From: Polydactylus sextarius
Lineage: Eukaryota > Chordata > Actinopteri > Polynemidae
Assembly: GCA_016801845.1 (NCBI GenBank)
Contig: CM028924.1
Coordinates: 10,908,825-10,972,824, forward strand
Length of the DNA stretch: 64,000 nt
Reading direction: 5' to 3'
This document shows, one piece after another, positions 52,091-61,835 of the stretch (its first letter is position 1; each line of letters opens with the position of its first letter). The position numbers were made by a program, and so were the translations under genes. The notes below the pieces were generated by a model. That model made no database searches. It was not told the DNA's origin and saw nothing but the letters and a program-made list of their open reading frames with translations.

Positions 52091-52267
52091 CCTCCTTCTG
52101 ACTTGTAAAGCAACATAACACTGTTTACATGCTGAGTTCACTGAATGCATCATATTACATTGCTACATGATATTTAAGCTCAAACATCCAGAAGAACTCA
52201 AACCAAGCTAACATTTGTATATTATCCTTCTGCAGCCATCCACCCTCAATCAGGACAAACGCAAACT

Positions 52268-52322
52268 CTGCTTCTTTAAAACATTTCACATCGGGAGACA
52301 CCCATAGTTTGACGTCACTGTC
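52268..52322 (-). promoter_or_regulatory. Putative OR-18 proximal promoter
   Basis: Minus strand: CAGTGACGTCAAAC, then TCTCCCGATGTGAAATG and TTTTAAAGAAGCAG, about 180-230 bp upstream of the ATG. Perfect TGACGTCA and a TTTTAAA box. Confidence 0.5.
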
Positions 52323-52429
52323 GCTGATTGTTGTTGATTTCCAAATGATGGAAACTTACACCATCGCTCAAAGATGTCTGACCAAACTGATACCAGTGCA
52401 TGCATATAATTTTAGTTAGTTAGAGTTAG

Positions 52430-53490
52430 TTTTATCAACTCAGAGTTGTTTCAGCGTGCACCACAAGTATAAAAAGACAGCATCAATGGAGCCCCGATTC
52501 AACGAGTCACCGTGGCAATGGGGAAGAGGGAGCTACGTTTTTCCCCCTGCTAGAACTGGAAATATTAATGTGCTTATACAGCGAGTTTGAGCGCAACACC
52601 GCTGCAGCAGCAGGTCAATGCATAAGTTTAAATGCAGTCATTTGCAATCACAATAACATTACAGGGGAAAACTGCTTAAGTGGTAGCCTATTAATTTATT
52701 TCATTTAGGTGCAATCCCACGGGGGAGAAGCGCACAGTTTAGGAGTAGCAGTTTAAGAAATATAAAAACATTGTTCAAACAGACCGTGGCGTAATCTCAT
52801 GGGGGAACCTCATTTTGATCGTGTTTTACATTGTAAAGTAAATATTAAAAGGCTGTTTGACTGTGCAGTACTTTTATCCCTAAACATAATGCTGGTTTCA
52901 CACACATAAATGTCTTTCATGTATATATCATGTTCTGTTAAATAATTAATAATCAGTGGCACCGCTCAAAAAAATCATTGTCTGAAAGTGCAAGAGCATC
53001 TACGCGCGGTCTGATATTCACATTCTGATAAAAATTTAATTCTCTGCGCAGAAATGCTGTACCTTCTTCCACAGGATCATTGTCAAAAGGACATACCATG
53101 CTAGTGAAAACAGTTGCCACCTAATGTAACTTCTAAAGTAGGCCTACTGGCTGATTTTTGCATAACTATACTACTTGAAACTCACGTGCTGACTTAATGA
53201 ATGAGGAAATCAAATACTGTGTGTTGCTGAAAGAGGACGGAGACAGAGAGAAACACAAGGCTTGTTGAGAAAAACCGGCTCCTGACCAGGTTAGGTTAAT
53301 AGAGTCTGTTACTACGGTAAATGAGCGAGAGTTTAAGTTACCTCTCTCTGTGAAACAGGCTAGAGTTATCCCTCTTTCTCTGGTTTGAGTTACCTCCCTT
53401 TGTGAAATGGAAAACTCAGAGTTTCCCTGATTTCAGGGTTAACAGACTAAGAGTTTTTTACTAAACCTGCTTTGTGAAATGGACCCCTGG
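52430..53490. mobile_element. Probable non-autonomous DNA transposon remnant
   Basis: The right part (53330-53490) has repeated phrases AGTTACCTC, CTCTGTGAAACAGG, CCTTTGTGAAATGG and TGCTTTGTGAAATGGACCCC that I recognise as the end of a common fish repeat. The left end is not clearly matched, and no transposase is present. Confidence 0.35.
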
Positions 53491-55085
53491 ATCAAATTGC
53501 AATATTTTTTGGCATTCATTTGATCACTTGATCAACTACACCACTGACCACTGTGGTCACTTCAACTTGAGGCCTAGCCAAAGGGTTGATCATCCAGCAA
53601 TCATCCTGTTTGACTGATGATAACCCAACAGAGGTCAGGTTGGCTGGTCCAAATACGTTTAAGCCATTGGTTGTATTATCAGTCCCTAACCTGTGACTAT
53701 ATACCATGAGTTTTAAGTTCCTGTTTAGTTACTTCTTTTGGTTTCTAGGAGCTGTCAGGCAGTAACACCATCAGCTGGTCTTTGTGGGATGGATTTTCAC
53801 CATCATCTTCATTGTCACTGGAGAAAAATGGGGCAGCTACTTGGTTATTGTAGTATCATTTGTGTTCAGGTACACTACATTGTAGATCAGATCTGGATAC
53901 TTTAAATTTAGGTTGGAGTATCCTCAAGTGCCTCATTGATCTTTCTTGCATCAGGTTTGGGTTTGGATCAGGGTTTCCATGGTTCACTTTAGTCCTTTAG
54001 TAAGGGCAGAGAGATGGAGAATGACATGGACATATGGTATCCACTCGGACACAAACTAAAGACACCAGAGCACAGTTTGGCTACCAGGGGTATAATTCAG
54101 TTTGGGGCAGACAATTATTCTGGTGGAGTCATCTAGTTTCGTTTGGTGGAGAGACCAAGCTGGGTCTGGGTTGGTAAATCTGATGGTAACGAGGCTTGGT
54201 ATTCAGTGTCCACATACAGGACTTGTGATACATGTCATATTGGTGGACCACTAAACAACAAGCATTTCTGTAGGACCCTGTGCAAACTTTAGACCAGGGG
54301 CCTAACAAACTGCATATTTGGTTTTATAATAATGTGTCATATAAAAGAACCAGTTTGTTGTGTTACTGGAAAAAGAAAATTATTGACATTTTATTGCTTC
54401 TTGTATAACAAAGAAAAACACCAAACTCTGGCAAATAGTTCACTTTCAGATAAATTACATAATCCAGGTCTATTTGAGTCTTATCTTTGGGGAAAAGCAA
54501 AAAGACCATGAAAGAACATGACAATATGCCAGTTCATATTTATGACTAAGTTTATTTCAATGTTCCACCATTTATTTTTTCATAGTCATGTATATAGCAA
54601 TCAACCATTGAGTCTGAACATTAAACACAACTACATTTCTCACCGCGTGTCAGGCATACTAGCAACCCAGTACTGTTGGCAAGGAAAGCAAACAACTCTG
54701 TCCATGAAGAATTAAACAATCTTTTTTTCCAAGACTTTTATTCTTTTGGATTTATCTATGGTTAGAATTGGGAGATCAACTGCCCTGCGACAACTGGTGA
54801 CACGTTTCGGCTGTAGTGCATATTTTGAGCAACAAAATATTAAAACACTTTTGGTTTTAATGTTACAAGATCAACCCAATCTCCAAAATTAGTATTTCAC
54901 TGAGAGAAAAAAAATTATATCAAAGTAAAATAAGATAGCCTTTATTTATTTACATTATTTTGTCAAAGCTATAGAGAGCCACACATGGAGCCACATTAGA
55001 GGGATGAAAGAGCAGCAGGTTCAGACCCCAGAACGAGACACAACCATAGTGAGTCTGATCTTAAAAGATGACAAGATCACACTTA
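53491..55085. other. Intergenic, no recognised gene
   Basis: About 1.6 kb, no supported coding region. A minus-strand AATAAA (TTTATT at 54941-54946) may end OR-19 transcripts. Confidence 0.5.
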
Positions 55086-55140
55086 TCAGTGACAGTAAAA
55101 CAGCTACACAGTTTCCTTCAGTTTCAGTCTTTTAATGTTA

Positions 55141-56079
55141 TCACACCTTCATGGGCAACATTCTATAGCAGAGGACGCGTTTGCATGTGTTTCGTACTTT
55201 GGACATCTGTAATCCATACATGATTGGATTCAGCAGTGGCTGAATGAGAAGGAAATACAGCGACAGAATGATACGAAGCAAAGTGGGTAAACCACTTATA
55301 TCAAACCTGCTCTGTAGAATCTCAAATACACAGCCAAATGAAAAATTGAGGAGGGAGGCGAGGTGAGGTGTGCAGGTGCTGACAGCTTTCTGTCTCGTCT
55401 GATTAGAGCCAGAAAAACAGACTTTGAGAATCTCAGTGTAGGAGAAAAGTATCGGCAGCAGAGGAACCAGAACTGTGACAACAACACCGATCAACCCGTA
55501 GATGTTGTTGACCTCAGTGCCAGAACAAGCCAACCTCACCACCAGGTAGTTATGACAGTACAAACTGTTGATTACATTTCCACAAAGCAGCAAACGAACA
55601 TTTAAGGATACAGTCATCAAGACTTTTGCAAACGAGTAAAACCACATCACAGCAATAAAGATAACTGCCTTGTTAAACGTCATCCGTGCATTGTACTGCA
55701 GGGGACAGCAGATAGCGAGGTACCTGTCGTAAGACATGACGGCTAAGTTGCAAAACTCGACATGTGCATATGTGTACAAGCAGAAAATTTGCAGGAAACA
55801 AAAAGGAACAGAAACAGTGTGAACGTCAGAGAGAGTCTGAATCAAGAGGAATGGAAACAACCCTGTACTACCATACAGTTCATTTACAAACAGGCTGCAC
55901 AGGAACAGGTACATAGGTTCATGTAAGCTTCTGTTCACACAGATAATCACTATCAGCAGCACATTGACAAGCACAATTACCATGTACAACATTCCTGTTA
56001 ACACAAAGTACAAGTACCTCAAAGATCCAACATGAATATAAGTGCTGAAAATAAAGTAAGATAAAGTTGAATTTACCAT
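55141..56079 (-). CDS. Olfactory receptor (OR-19), teleost 7TM GPCR
   Basis: Odorant receptor, 312 residues, MVNSTLSYFIF start with NST site. RSLHEPMYLF near 51-60, MSYDRYLAIC at 115-124 followed by CPLQY, KAVSTCTPHL near 231, NPIMYGL near 284, tail KRVLCYRMLPMKV, longer than usual. It belongs with OR-20 and OR-21 to a distinct subclade: EL2 is LLLCGNVINSLYCHNYLVVR, and TM7 begins LLIQPLLNP. The TM2 region is still nearly identical in DNA to the other ORs here. Confidence 0.95.
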   Translation of the reverse strand: MVNSTLSYFIFSTYIHVGSLRYLYFVLTGMLYMVIVLVNVLLIVIICVNRSLHEPMYLFLCSLFVNELYGSTGLFPFLLIQTLSDVHTVSVPFCFLQIFCLYTYAHVEFCNLAVMSYDRYLAICCPLQYNARMTFNKAVIFIAVMWFYSFAKVLMTVSLNVRLLLCGNVINSLYCHNYLVVRLACSGTEVNNIYGLIGVVVTVLVPLLPILFSYTEILKVCFSGSNQTRQKAVSTCTPHLASLLNFSFGCVFEILQSRFDISGLPTLLRIILSLYFLLIQPLLNPIMYGLQMSKVRNTCKRVLCYRMLPMKV

Positions 56080-56320
56080 TGTTCTTGTTTTTGGAGACAG
56101 AACAACAACAGTTTGTAATTTGCTGTTTATGTTTTAAACCAAGCTGGAAAATTAGCTTTAATCAAGGACATTGTTTTAAATAACTTGAATACTGTTGTCA
56201 TGTTTGATGAGTTTTACACCAACACACTGTGACATTAAAACAACAGACACGAACTCACACTGTACTAAACCTTTCAGCCAACACAAACAATGTATGAGCT
56301 GCAGCAACATCAGTGTCTGC

Positions 56321-56388
56321 TGAATATATCTGCTCATGACACAAAAAGGCTCAGGAGAGAAATGTCATGATGTCATGTGACCTGCAGT
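56321..56388 (-). promoter_or_regulatory. Putative OR-19 proximal promoter
   Basis: Minus strand: TCACATGACATCATGACATT, then TCATGAGCAGATATATTCAG. The CRE-like ATGACATCAT is kept; GATATATTC stands where other genes have TTAAAAG. About 240-310 bp upstream of the ATG. Confidence 0.4.
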
Positions 56389-57677
56389 CATTTCCATGGA
56401 TGCAAGACCAAAATCAACAGTGCAAAAATGGAAAAAGTACAATGTGAGTGTGTCTGGAAGCTTTAATCAGTAATTCTGGCCATGAAGGACATGTCAAGCA
56501 ACTCTGATTGAAGGTTATTGACAAGTGCAAGTATGAAACAGGGGAAAGTGCAAAATATGTCCAAGTCACTGAACATCCACTGGAGTTCAGTTAAATCCAT
56601 CATTCGGATGACTAGTTCATTGAAATCACATGTAACAGCCATGTTCACATGGTGGAGGGTTTGTGCTTGTGCATCACTGTGGTCCAAAACTCTCATGTTG
56701 GCAGCATGTTTGTGTTTGTAGTGCTTGAAAACCTTTTTTATCAGAGTGATAGAGGAGTACCTATGTGTGGTTGTGGAAAAGAATTGGTATTTTATCACAC
56801 CAGAGATATGGCGAAAACAACATGTTCACTAGGATTCTGCATAGTTGGCATCATGGCAGGAGAAAGAGAGCTATGTCAATGCCTTCAAACCAGCCATACC
56901 GGGCCTGGGTACCAAGATGGATGAGTTAAGACTGACCCCGAATTTCTGCCAGCAGCGTCACCTCAGCTCCATGTTGCCTTGATTCTAATCAATGGTTCGA
57001 TTTCCACCAGCACATTGTGGTGCCTTTCAAATATTCGGGTGCCACACAAAGAAATTATTTATGAGGTGGAAACCACAACAAGCTGCTGCTGAAACGCTGC
57101 TGGTGTAATGTCAAAAGAGTCTTCTTATAAACACAATGATGGTTGCAGGTTTAAACAGAACTGAATTTCTGGTGGATGAGCTTGAACTTTGGTTTTATCT
57201 AGTTTTAGCAGCAGTAACAATAGAACTTTAATGGTAATATGAGTCACATATGTAGGTTTTGGTTCAGGTCAGTTCCCAATGTGGCACTTTAATGCAGTGT
57301 CTAGCTGACCAAAGGTTCAAACAGGAGGTGAGAAGACAAAGATGTTCTTAGAACTGAAACCTGAAATGCAGTGGTCTGTTTGTAGAACCAAGACAATGAC
57401 GTTTCATCAGTTTAGATGATGTGGATGAGTGTGGTAGCGCCAACCTCTAATTTATCAACATCAAACCCTCCTCCCTGGTCAAAATGTTGGGCCGCTAATT
57501 TTTCCAAGAAAGCTTTTGTGCTCACACCTCCTGTTTAAACTTTTAAAAACCTTTAATGATCTTTTTTGTTTTCATAGTCATCCACAAAATACTGCATTCA
57601 TCATTCAACAGTCTCACACTTATCAGTGACAGTAAAACAGATACACAGTTTCCTTCAGTTTCAGTCTTTTAATGTTA

Positions 57678-58616
57678 TCACACCTTCATGGGCAACATTC
57701 TATAGCAGAGGACGCGTTTGCATGTGTTTCGTACTTTGGACATCTGTAATCCATACATGATTGGATTCAGCAGTGGCTGAATGAGAAGGAAATACAGCGA
57801 CAGAATGATACGAAGCAAAGTGGGTAAATCACTTATATCAAACCTGCTCTGTAGAACTGCAAATAGACAACCAAAGGAAAAGTTGAGGAGGGAGACGAGG
57901 TGAGGCGTGCAGGTGCTGACAGCTTTCTGTCTCGTCTGATTAGAGCCAGAAAAACAGACTTTGAGAATCTCAGTGTAGGAGAAAAGTATCGGCAGCAAAG
58001 GAACCAGAACTGTGACAACAACACCGATCAACCCGTAGATGTTGTTGACCTCAGTGCCAGAACAGGCCAACCTCACCACCAGGTAGTTATGACAGTACAA
58101 ACTGTTGATTACATTTCCACAAAGCAGCAAACGAACATTTAAGGATACAGTCATTAAGACTTTTGCAAACGAGTAAAACCACATCACACCAATAAAGATA
58201 ACTGCATTGTTAACCGTCATCCGTGCATTGTACTGCAGGGGACAGCAGATAGCAAGGTACCTGTCGTAAGACATGACGGCTAAGTTGCAAAACTCGACAT
58301 GTACATATGTGTACAAGCAGAAAATTTGCAGGAAACAAAAAGGAATATAAACAGTGTGAATGTCAGAGAGAATCTGAATCAAGAGGAATGGAAACAACCC
58401 TGTACTACCATACAGTTCATTTACAAACAGGCTGCACAGGAACAGGTACATAGGTTCATGTAAGCTTCTGTTCACACAGATAATCACTATCAGCAGCACA
58501 TTGACAAGCACAATTATCATGTACAACATTCCTGTTAACACAAAGTACAAGTACCTCAAAGATCCAACATGAATATAAGTGCTGAAAATAAAGTAAGATA
58601 AAGTTGAATTTACCAT
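57678..58616 (-). CDS. Olfactory receptor (OR-20), duplicate of OR-19
   Basis: Odorant receptor, 312 residues, tandem partner of OR-19. Same start (MVNSTLSYF) and tail (YRMLPMKV). MSYDRYLAIC at 115-124, KAVSTCTPHL followed by VSLLNF (ALLNF-type in most), NPIMYGL. Changes from OR-19 cluster in EL1-TM4: ILSDIHTVYIPFCF, YTYVHVEFC, MTVNNAVIFIGVMW, and CLFAVLQSRFDISDL in TM6-EL3. These are regions that line the ligand pocket in the OR family, so the pair may differ in odorant choice. Confidence 0.95.
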   Translation of the reverse strand: MVNSTLSYFIFSTYIHVGSLRYLYFVLTGMLYMIIVLVNVLLIVIICVNRSLHEPMYLFLCSLFVNELYGSTGLFPFLLIQILSDIHTVYIPFCFLQIFCLYTYVHVEFCNLAVMSYDRYLAICCPLQYNARMTVNNAVIFIGVMWFYSFAKVLMTVSLNVRLLLCGNVINSLYCHNYLVVRLACSGTEVNNIYGLIGVVVTVLVPLLPILFSYTEILKVCFSGSNQTRQKAVSTCTPHLVSLLNFSFGCLFAVLQSRFDISDLPTLLRIILSLYFLLIQPLLNPIMYGLQMSKVRNTCKRVLCYRMLPMKV

Positions 58617-58847
58617 TGTTCTTGTTTTTGGAGACAGAACAACAACAGTTTGTAAATTGCTGTTTATGTTTTAAACCAACCTGGAAATTTAACCAACGAC
58701 ATTGATTTGAATAACTTGAATACTGTTGTCATGTTTGATGAGTTTTACACCAACACACTGTGACATTAAAACAACAGACACGAACTCACACTGTACTAAA
58801 CCTTTCAGCCAACACAAACAATGTATGAGCTGCAGCAACATCAGTGT

Positions 58848-58922
58848 CTGCTGAATATATCTGCTCATGACACAAAAAGGCTCAGGAGAGAAATGTCATG
58901 ATGTTATGTGACCTGTGGTCAT
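58848..58922 (-). promoter_or_regulatory. Putative OR-20 proximal promoter
   Basis: Same as OR-19 with one change, ATGACATCAT to ATAACATCAT, in the CRE-like element; GATATATTC retained. Confidence 0.4.
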
Positions 58923-60380
58923 TTCCATGGATGCAAGACCAAAGTCAACAGCGCACAAAAGGAAAAAGTACAATGTGAGTGTGTCTGGAAGCTTTAATCA
59001 GTAATTCTGGCCATGAAGAACATGTCAGGCAACTCTGATAGAAGGTTATTGACAAGTATGAAACAGGGGAAAGTGCAAAATATGTCCAAGTCACTGAACA
59101 TCTACTGGAGTTCAGTTAAATCCATCATTCGGATGACTAGTTCATTGAAATCACATGTAACAGCCATGTTCACATGGTGGAGGGTTTGTGCTTGTGCATC
59201 ACTGTGGTCCAAACCTCTCATGTTGGCAGCATGTTTGTGTTTGTAGTGCTTGAAAACCTTTTTTATCAGAGTGATAGAGGAGTACCTATGTGTGGTTATG
59301 GAAAAGAATTGGTACTTTATCACACTATGTTCACTGGGATTCTGCATAGTTGGCATCATGGCAGGAGAAAGAGAGCTATGTCAATGCCTTCAAACCAGCC
59401 ATACCGGGCCTGGGTACCAAGATGGATGAGTTAAGACTGACCCCGAATTTCTGCCAGCAGCGTCACCTCAGCTCCATGTTGCCTCGATTCTAATCAATGG
59501 TTCGATTTCCACCAGCACATTGTGGTGCATTTTAAGTGTTTGGGTGCTACACTGCATGTTGGATAGTCTTTTGTGATAATCTATTTTTGATGAATGTGTC
59601 CTCTGGGACTTGTCTGCAAGCAGTTCATCAGACCAAATAGAAATATTGTCCTCATAAATATTCATTTCTGTCACATCAGTAATCAGCCAGTTAAAACAGG
59701 AGACACATGGACAACAAAAGTTTGGTATAGACATGGAAACATTCAAATCATTTTAATGTTACAGCACCACAAAGAAGGAAATAACTACAGTAACAATTAG
59801 AAACACAAAAGAAGTAAAAGAAGTTATTTACGAGGTGGAAACCACAACAAGCTGCTGCTGAAACGCTGCTGGTGTAATGTCAAAAGAGTCTTCTTATAAA
59901 CACAATGATGGTTGCAGGTTTAAACAGAGCTACAGTTCTTTTGGATGAGCTTGAACTTTGCTTTTATCTAGTTTTAGTAGCAGTAAAAACAGAACTTTAA
60001 TGGTAATATGAGTCACATATGTAGGTTTTGGTTCAGGTCAGTTCCCAATGTGGCACTTTAATGCAGTGTCTAGCTGACCAAAGGTTCAAACAGGAGGTGA
60101 GAAGACAAAGATGTTCTTAAAACTGAAACCTGAAACGCAGTGGTCTGTTTGTAGAACTAAGACAATGACGTTTCATCAGTTTAGATGATGTGGATGAGTG
60201 TGGTAGCGCCAACCTCTAATTTATCAACATCAAACCCTCCTCCCTGGTCAAAATGTTGGGCCGCTACATTTTTCCAAGAAACCTTTTGTGCTCACACCTC
60301 CTGTTTAAACTTTTAAAAGCCTTTAATGATCTTTTTTGTTTTCATAGTCGTCCACAAAATACTGCATTCATCATTCAACA

Positions 60381-60693
60381 TTTAGCAATTTAATCATCAT
60401 ATGGGTGTTTAGTTCTGTTGTTTGTACGATTGTTTTTATCTTCCCTGATATTTTAGAGTTCAAGACATGACCACATTAGTGTTGGGAATCAACAAAGATA
60501 TGAGATGCAGAGAAACACCTTTCTGTCTGTTTCACAAATGACTCATAGAAATACATTTTTCTTCATGTTTTGTTCTTTTATTTCGAGACAGGCAGAACCA
60601 GGCAGTGGTGTTTGCTATTTTTAATGAGAAGCAGGGGACTTTTTACAGCTGGTTAAACTTTACATAGCTTTTGTTTCCACCAAAACAACAACC
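60381..60693. other. 3' flank of OR-21, no gene
   Basis: Unique AT-rich DNA. TTTATT at 60577-60582 gives a minus-strand AATAAA about 115 bp past the OR-21 stop. Confidence 0.5.
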
Positions 60694-61635
60694 TTACATG
60701 GCGTCTTTGAACAGCTTTTTGCACGTTTGTCGTATTTTAGACATCTGTAATCCATACATGAGTGGATTCAACAGCGGTTGAATGAGGAGGAAATACAGTG
60801 ACAGAGTGAGTCGTAACACACCAGGAACACTGCTCATGTCAAACCTGCTGCGAACGATTTCAAAGCAAGAGCCGAAGGAGAAGTTGATAAGAGAAACAAG
60901 CTGGGGTGTGCAGGTACTAATGGCTTTCTGTTTGGTCTGATTAGAGGCAGAGAAACAGACTTGGAGTATTTTTAGGTAAGAGAAAAGTATCGGCAGCAGA
61001 GGAACCAATATAGTGAGGAAAATACCGAAAAGCCCGTAGATGTTGTTGACCTTGGTGTCAGAACAGGCCAACCTCACCACCAGGTAGTTATGACAGTACA
61101 AATTGTTGATGATGTTCCCACAAAGCTGCAGGCGGATATTTAAAGATAAAGTCACCAGAAACTTCACAAATGAATAAAACCAAACCATGATGATCAGAGC
61201 AGCAACGTGATTGGACGTCATACGTGTGTTGTACTGCAAGGGGCAGCAGATGGCGAGATACCTGTCATAAGACATGATGGCCAAGTTTAAAAACTCTACA
61301 CTTCCATATGTATAAATACAGAAGATCTGCAGGAAACAGAGTGAAGCAGAAACAGTGTGAATGTCAGAGAGTATTTGAAGCAGCAGCATTGGAAACAACC
61401 CTGTACTACCATACAGTTCATTTACAAACAGGCTGCACAGGAACAGATACATAGGTTCATGTAAGCTTCTGTTCACACAGATGATCATGATCAACGACGT
61501 ATTGGCAACAAGAATAAACACGTAAAGCAGGACTGTTATCAGGAAGCACAAATACCTCAAGTTTCCAATGTGTAGATACGCTCCAAGGATAAAATACGAT
61601 AAAGTCGACGGTGTTGAATTCATCATTGTTTTCAT
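60694..61635 (-). CDS. Olfactory receptor (OR-21), teleost 7TM GPCR
   Basis: Odorant receptor, 313 residues, MKTMMNSTPSTLSYF; Met4 or Met5 could also start. RSLHEPMYLF near 57-66, MSYDRYLAIC at 121-130, CPLQY, KAISTCTPQL near 237 (Gln for the His found in all the other genes), NPLMYGL near 290, tail TCKKLFKDAM. IL3 has SASNQTKQKAIS. Related to OR-19 and OR-20 (LCGNIINNLYCHNYLVVRLA, LLIQPLLNP) but not part of their tandem. Last gene seen in the cluster. Confidence 0.95.
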   Translation of the reverse strand: MKTMMNSTPSTLSYFILGAYLHIGNLRYLCFLITVLLYVFILVANTSLIMIICVNRSLHEPMYLFLCSLFVNELYGSTGLFPMLLLQILSDIHTVSASLCFLQIFCIYTYGSVEFLNLAIMSYDRYLAICCPLQYNTRMTSNHVAALIIMVWFYSFVKFLVTLSLNIRLQLCGNIINNLYCHNYLVVRLACSDTKVNNIYGLFGIFLTILVPLLPILFSYLKILQVCFSASNQTKQKAISTCTPQLVSLINFSFGSCFEIVRSRFDMSSVPGVLRLTLSLYFLLIQPLLNPLMYGLQMSKIRQTCKKLFKDAM

Positions 61636-61772
61636 TTTAAACCAAAGTTAAGCAGTTAAGTCAACAACCTGCCTAGAAAATCATGTTTCACTCAGTTATC
61701 ATTATTTCTGTGCTTCATACTGACTCTGACCAGCCATCAGCCACCAACTCTCACCAGCCCGGCACTGGTGCT

Positions 61773-61806
61773 GCCGCCTCTTTAACCACCTTTCAGAGGA
61801 GTCGAA
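61773..61806 (-). promoter_or_regulatory. Putative OR-21 proximal promoter
   Basis: Minus strand: CGACTCCTCTGAAAGG then TGGTTAAAGAGGCGG, about 140-170 bp upstream of the ATG. It matches the CCTCTGA...GGTTAAA part of OR-4 and OR-6. AGTGACATGAG lies further upstream. Confidence 0.45.
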
Positions 61807-61835
61807 TCCCAGCAGGTTAGTCTCATGTCACTACA

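Larger units (their letters stand above)
55078..57610. repeat. Tandem duplication F, unit 1 (contains OR-19)
   Basis: Homologous to 57611-60380. Both units start at ACTTATCAGTGACAGTAAAA and end at ATTCATCATTCAACA. About 265 bp of unit 2 (59550-59815) is missing here at about 57052. The gene-free part 56430-57610 contains frames on both strands that recur only through duplication. Confidence 0.9.
57611..60380. repeat. Tandem duplication F, unit 2 (contains OR-20)
   Basis: Second copy, with the extra 59550-59815 segment. Beyond 60380 the sequence is unique. The gene-free part 58970-60380 mirrors 56430-57610. Confidence 0.9.

Noticed and set aside
52091..52153. 21-codon N-terminal extension of OR-18
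   Set aside because: Not present in paralogs; the Met at 52090 aligns with the other starts.
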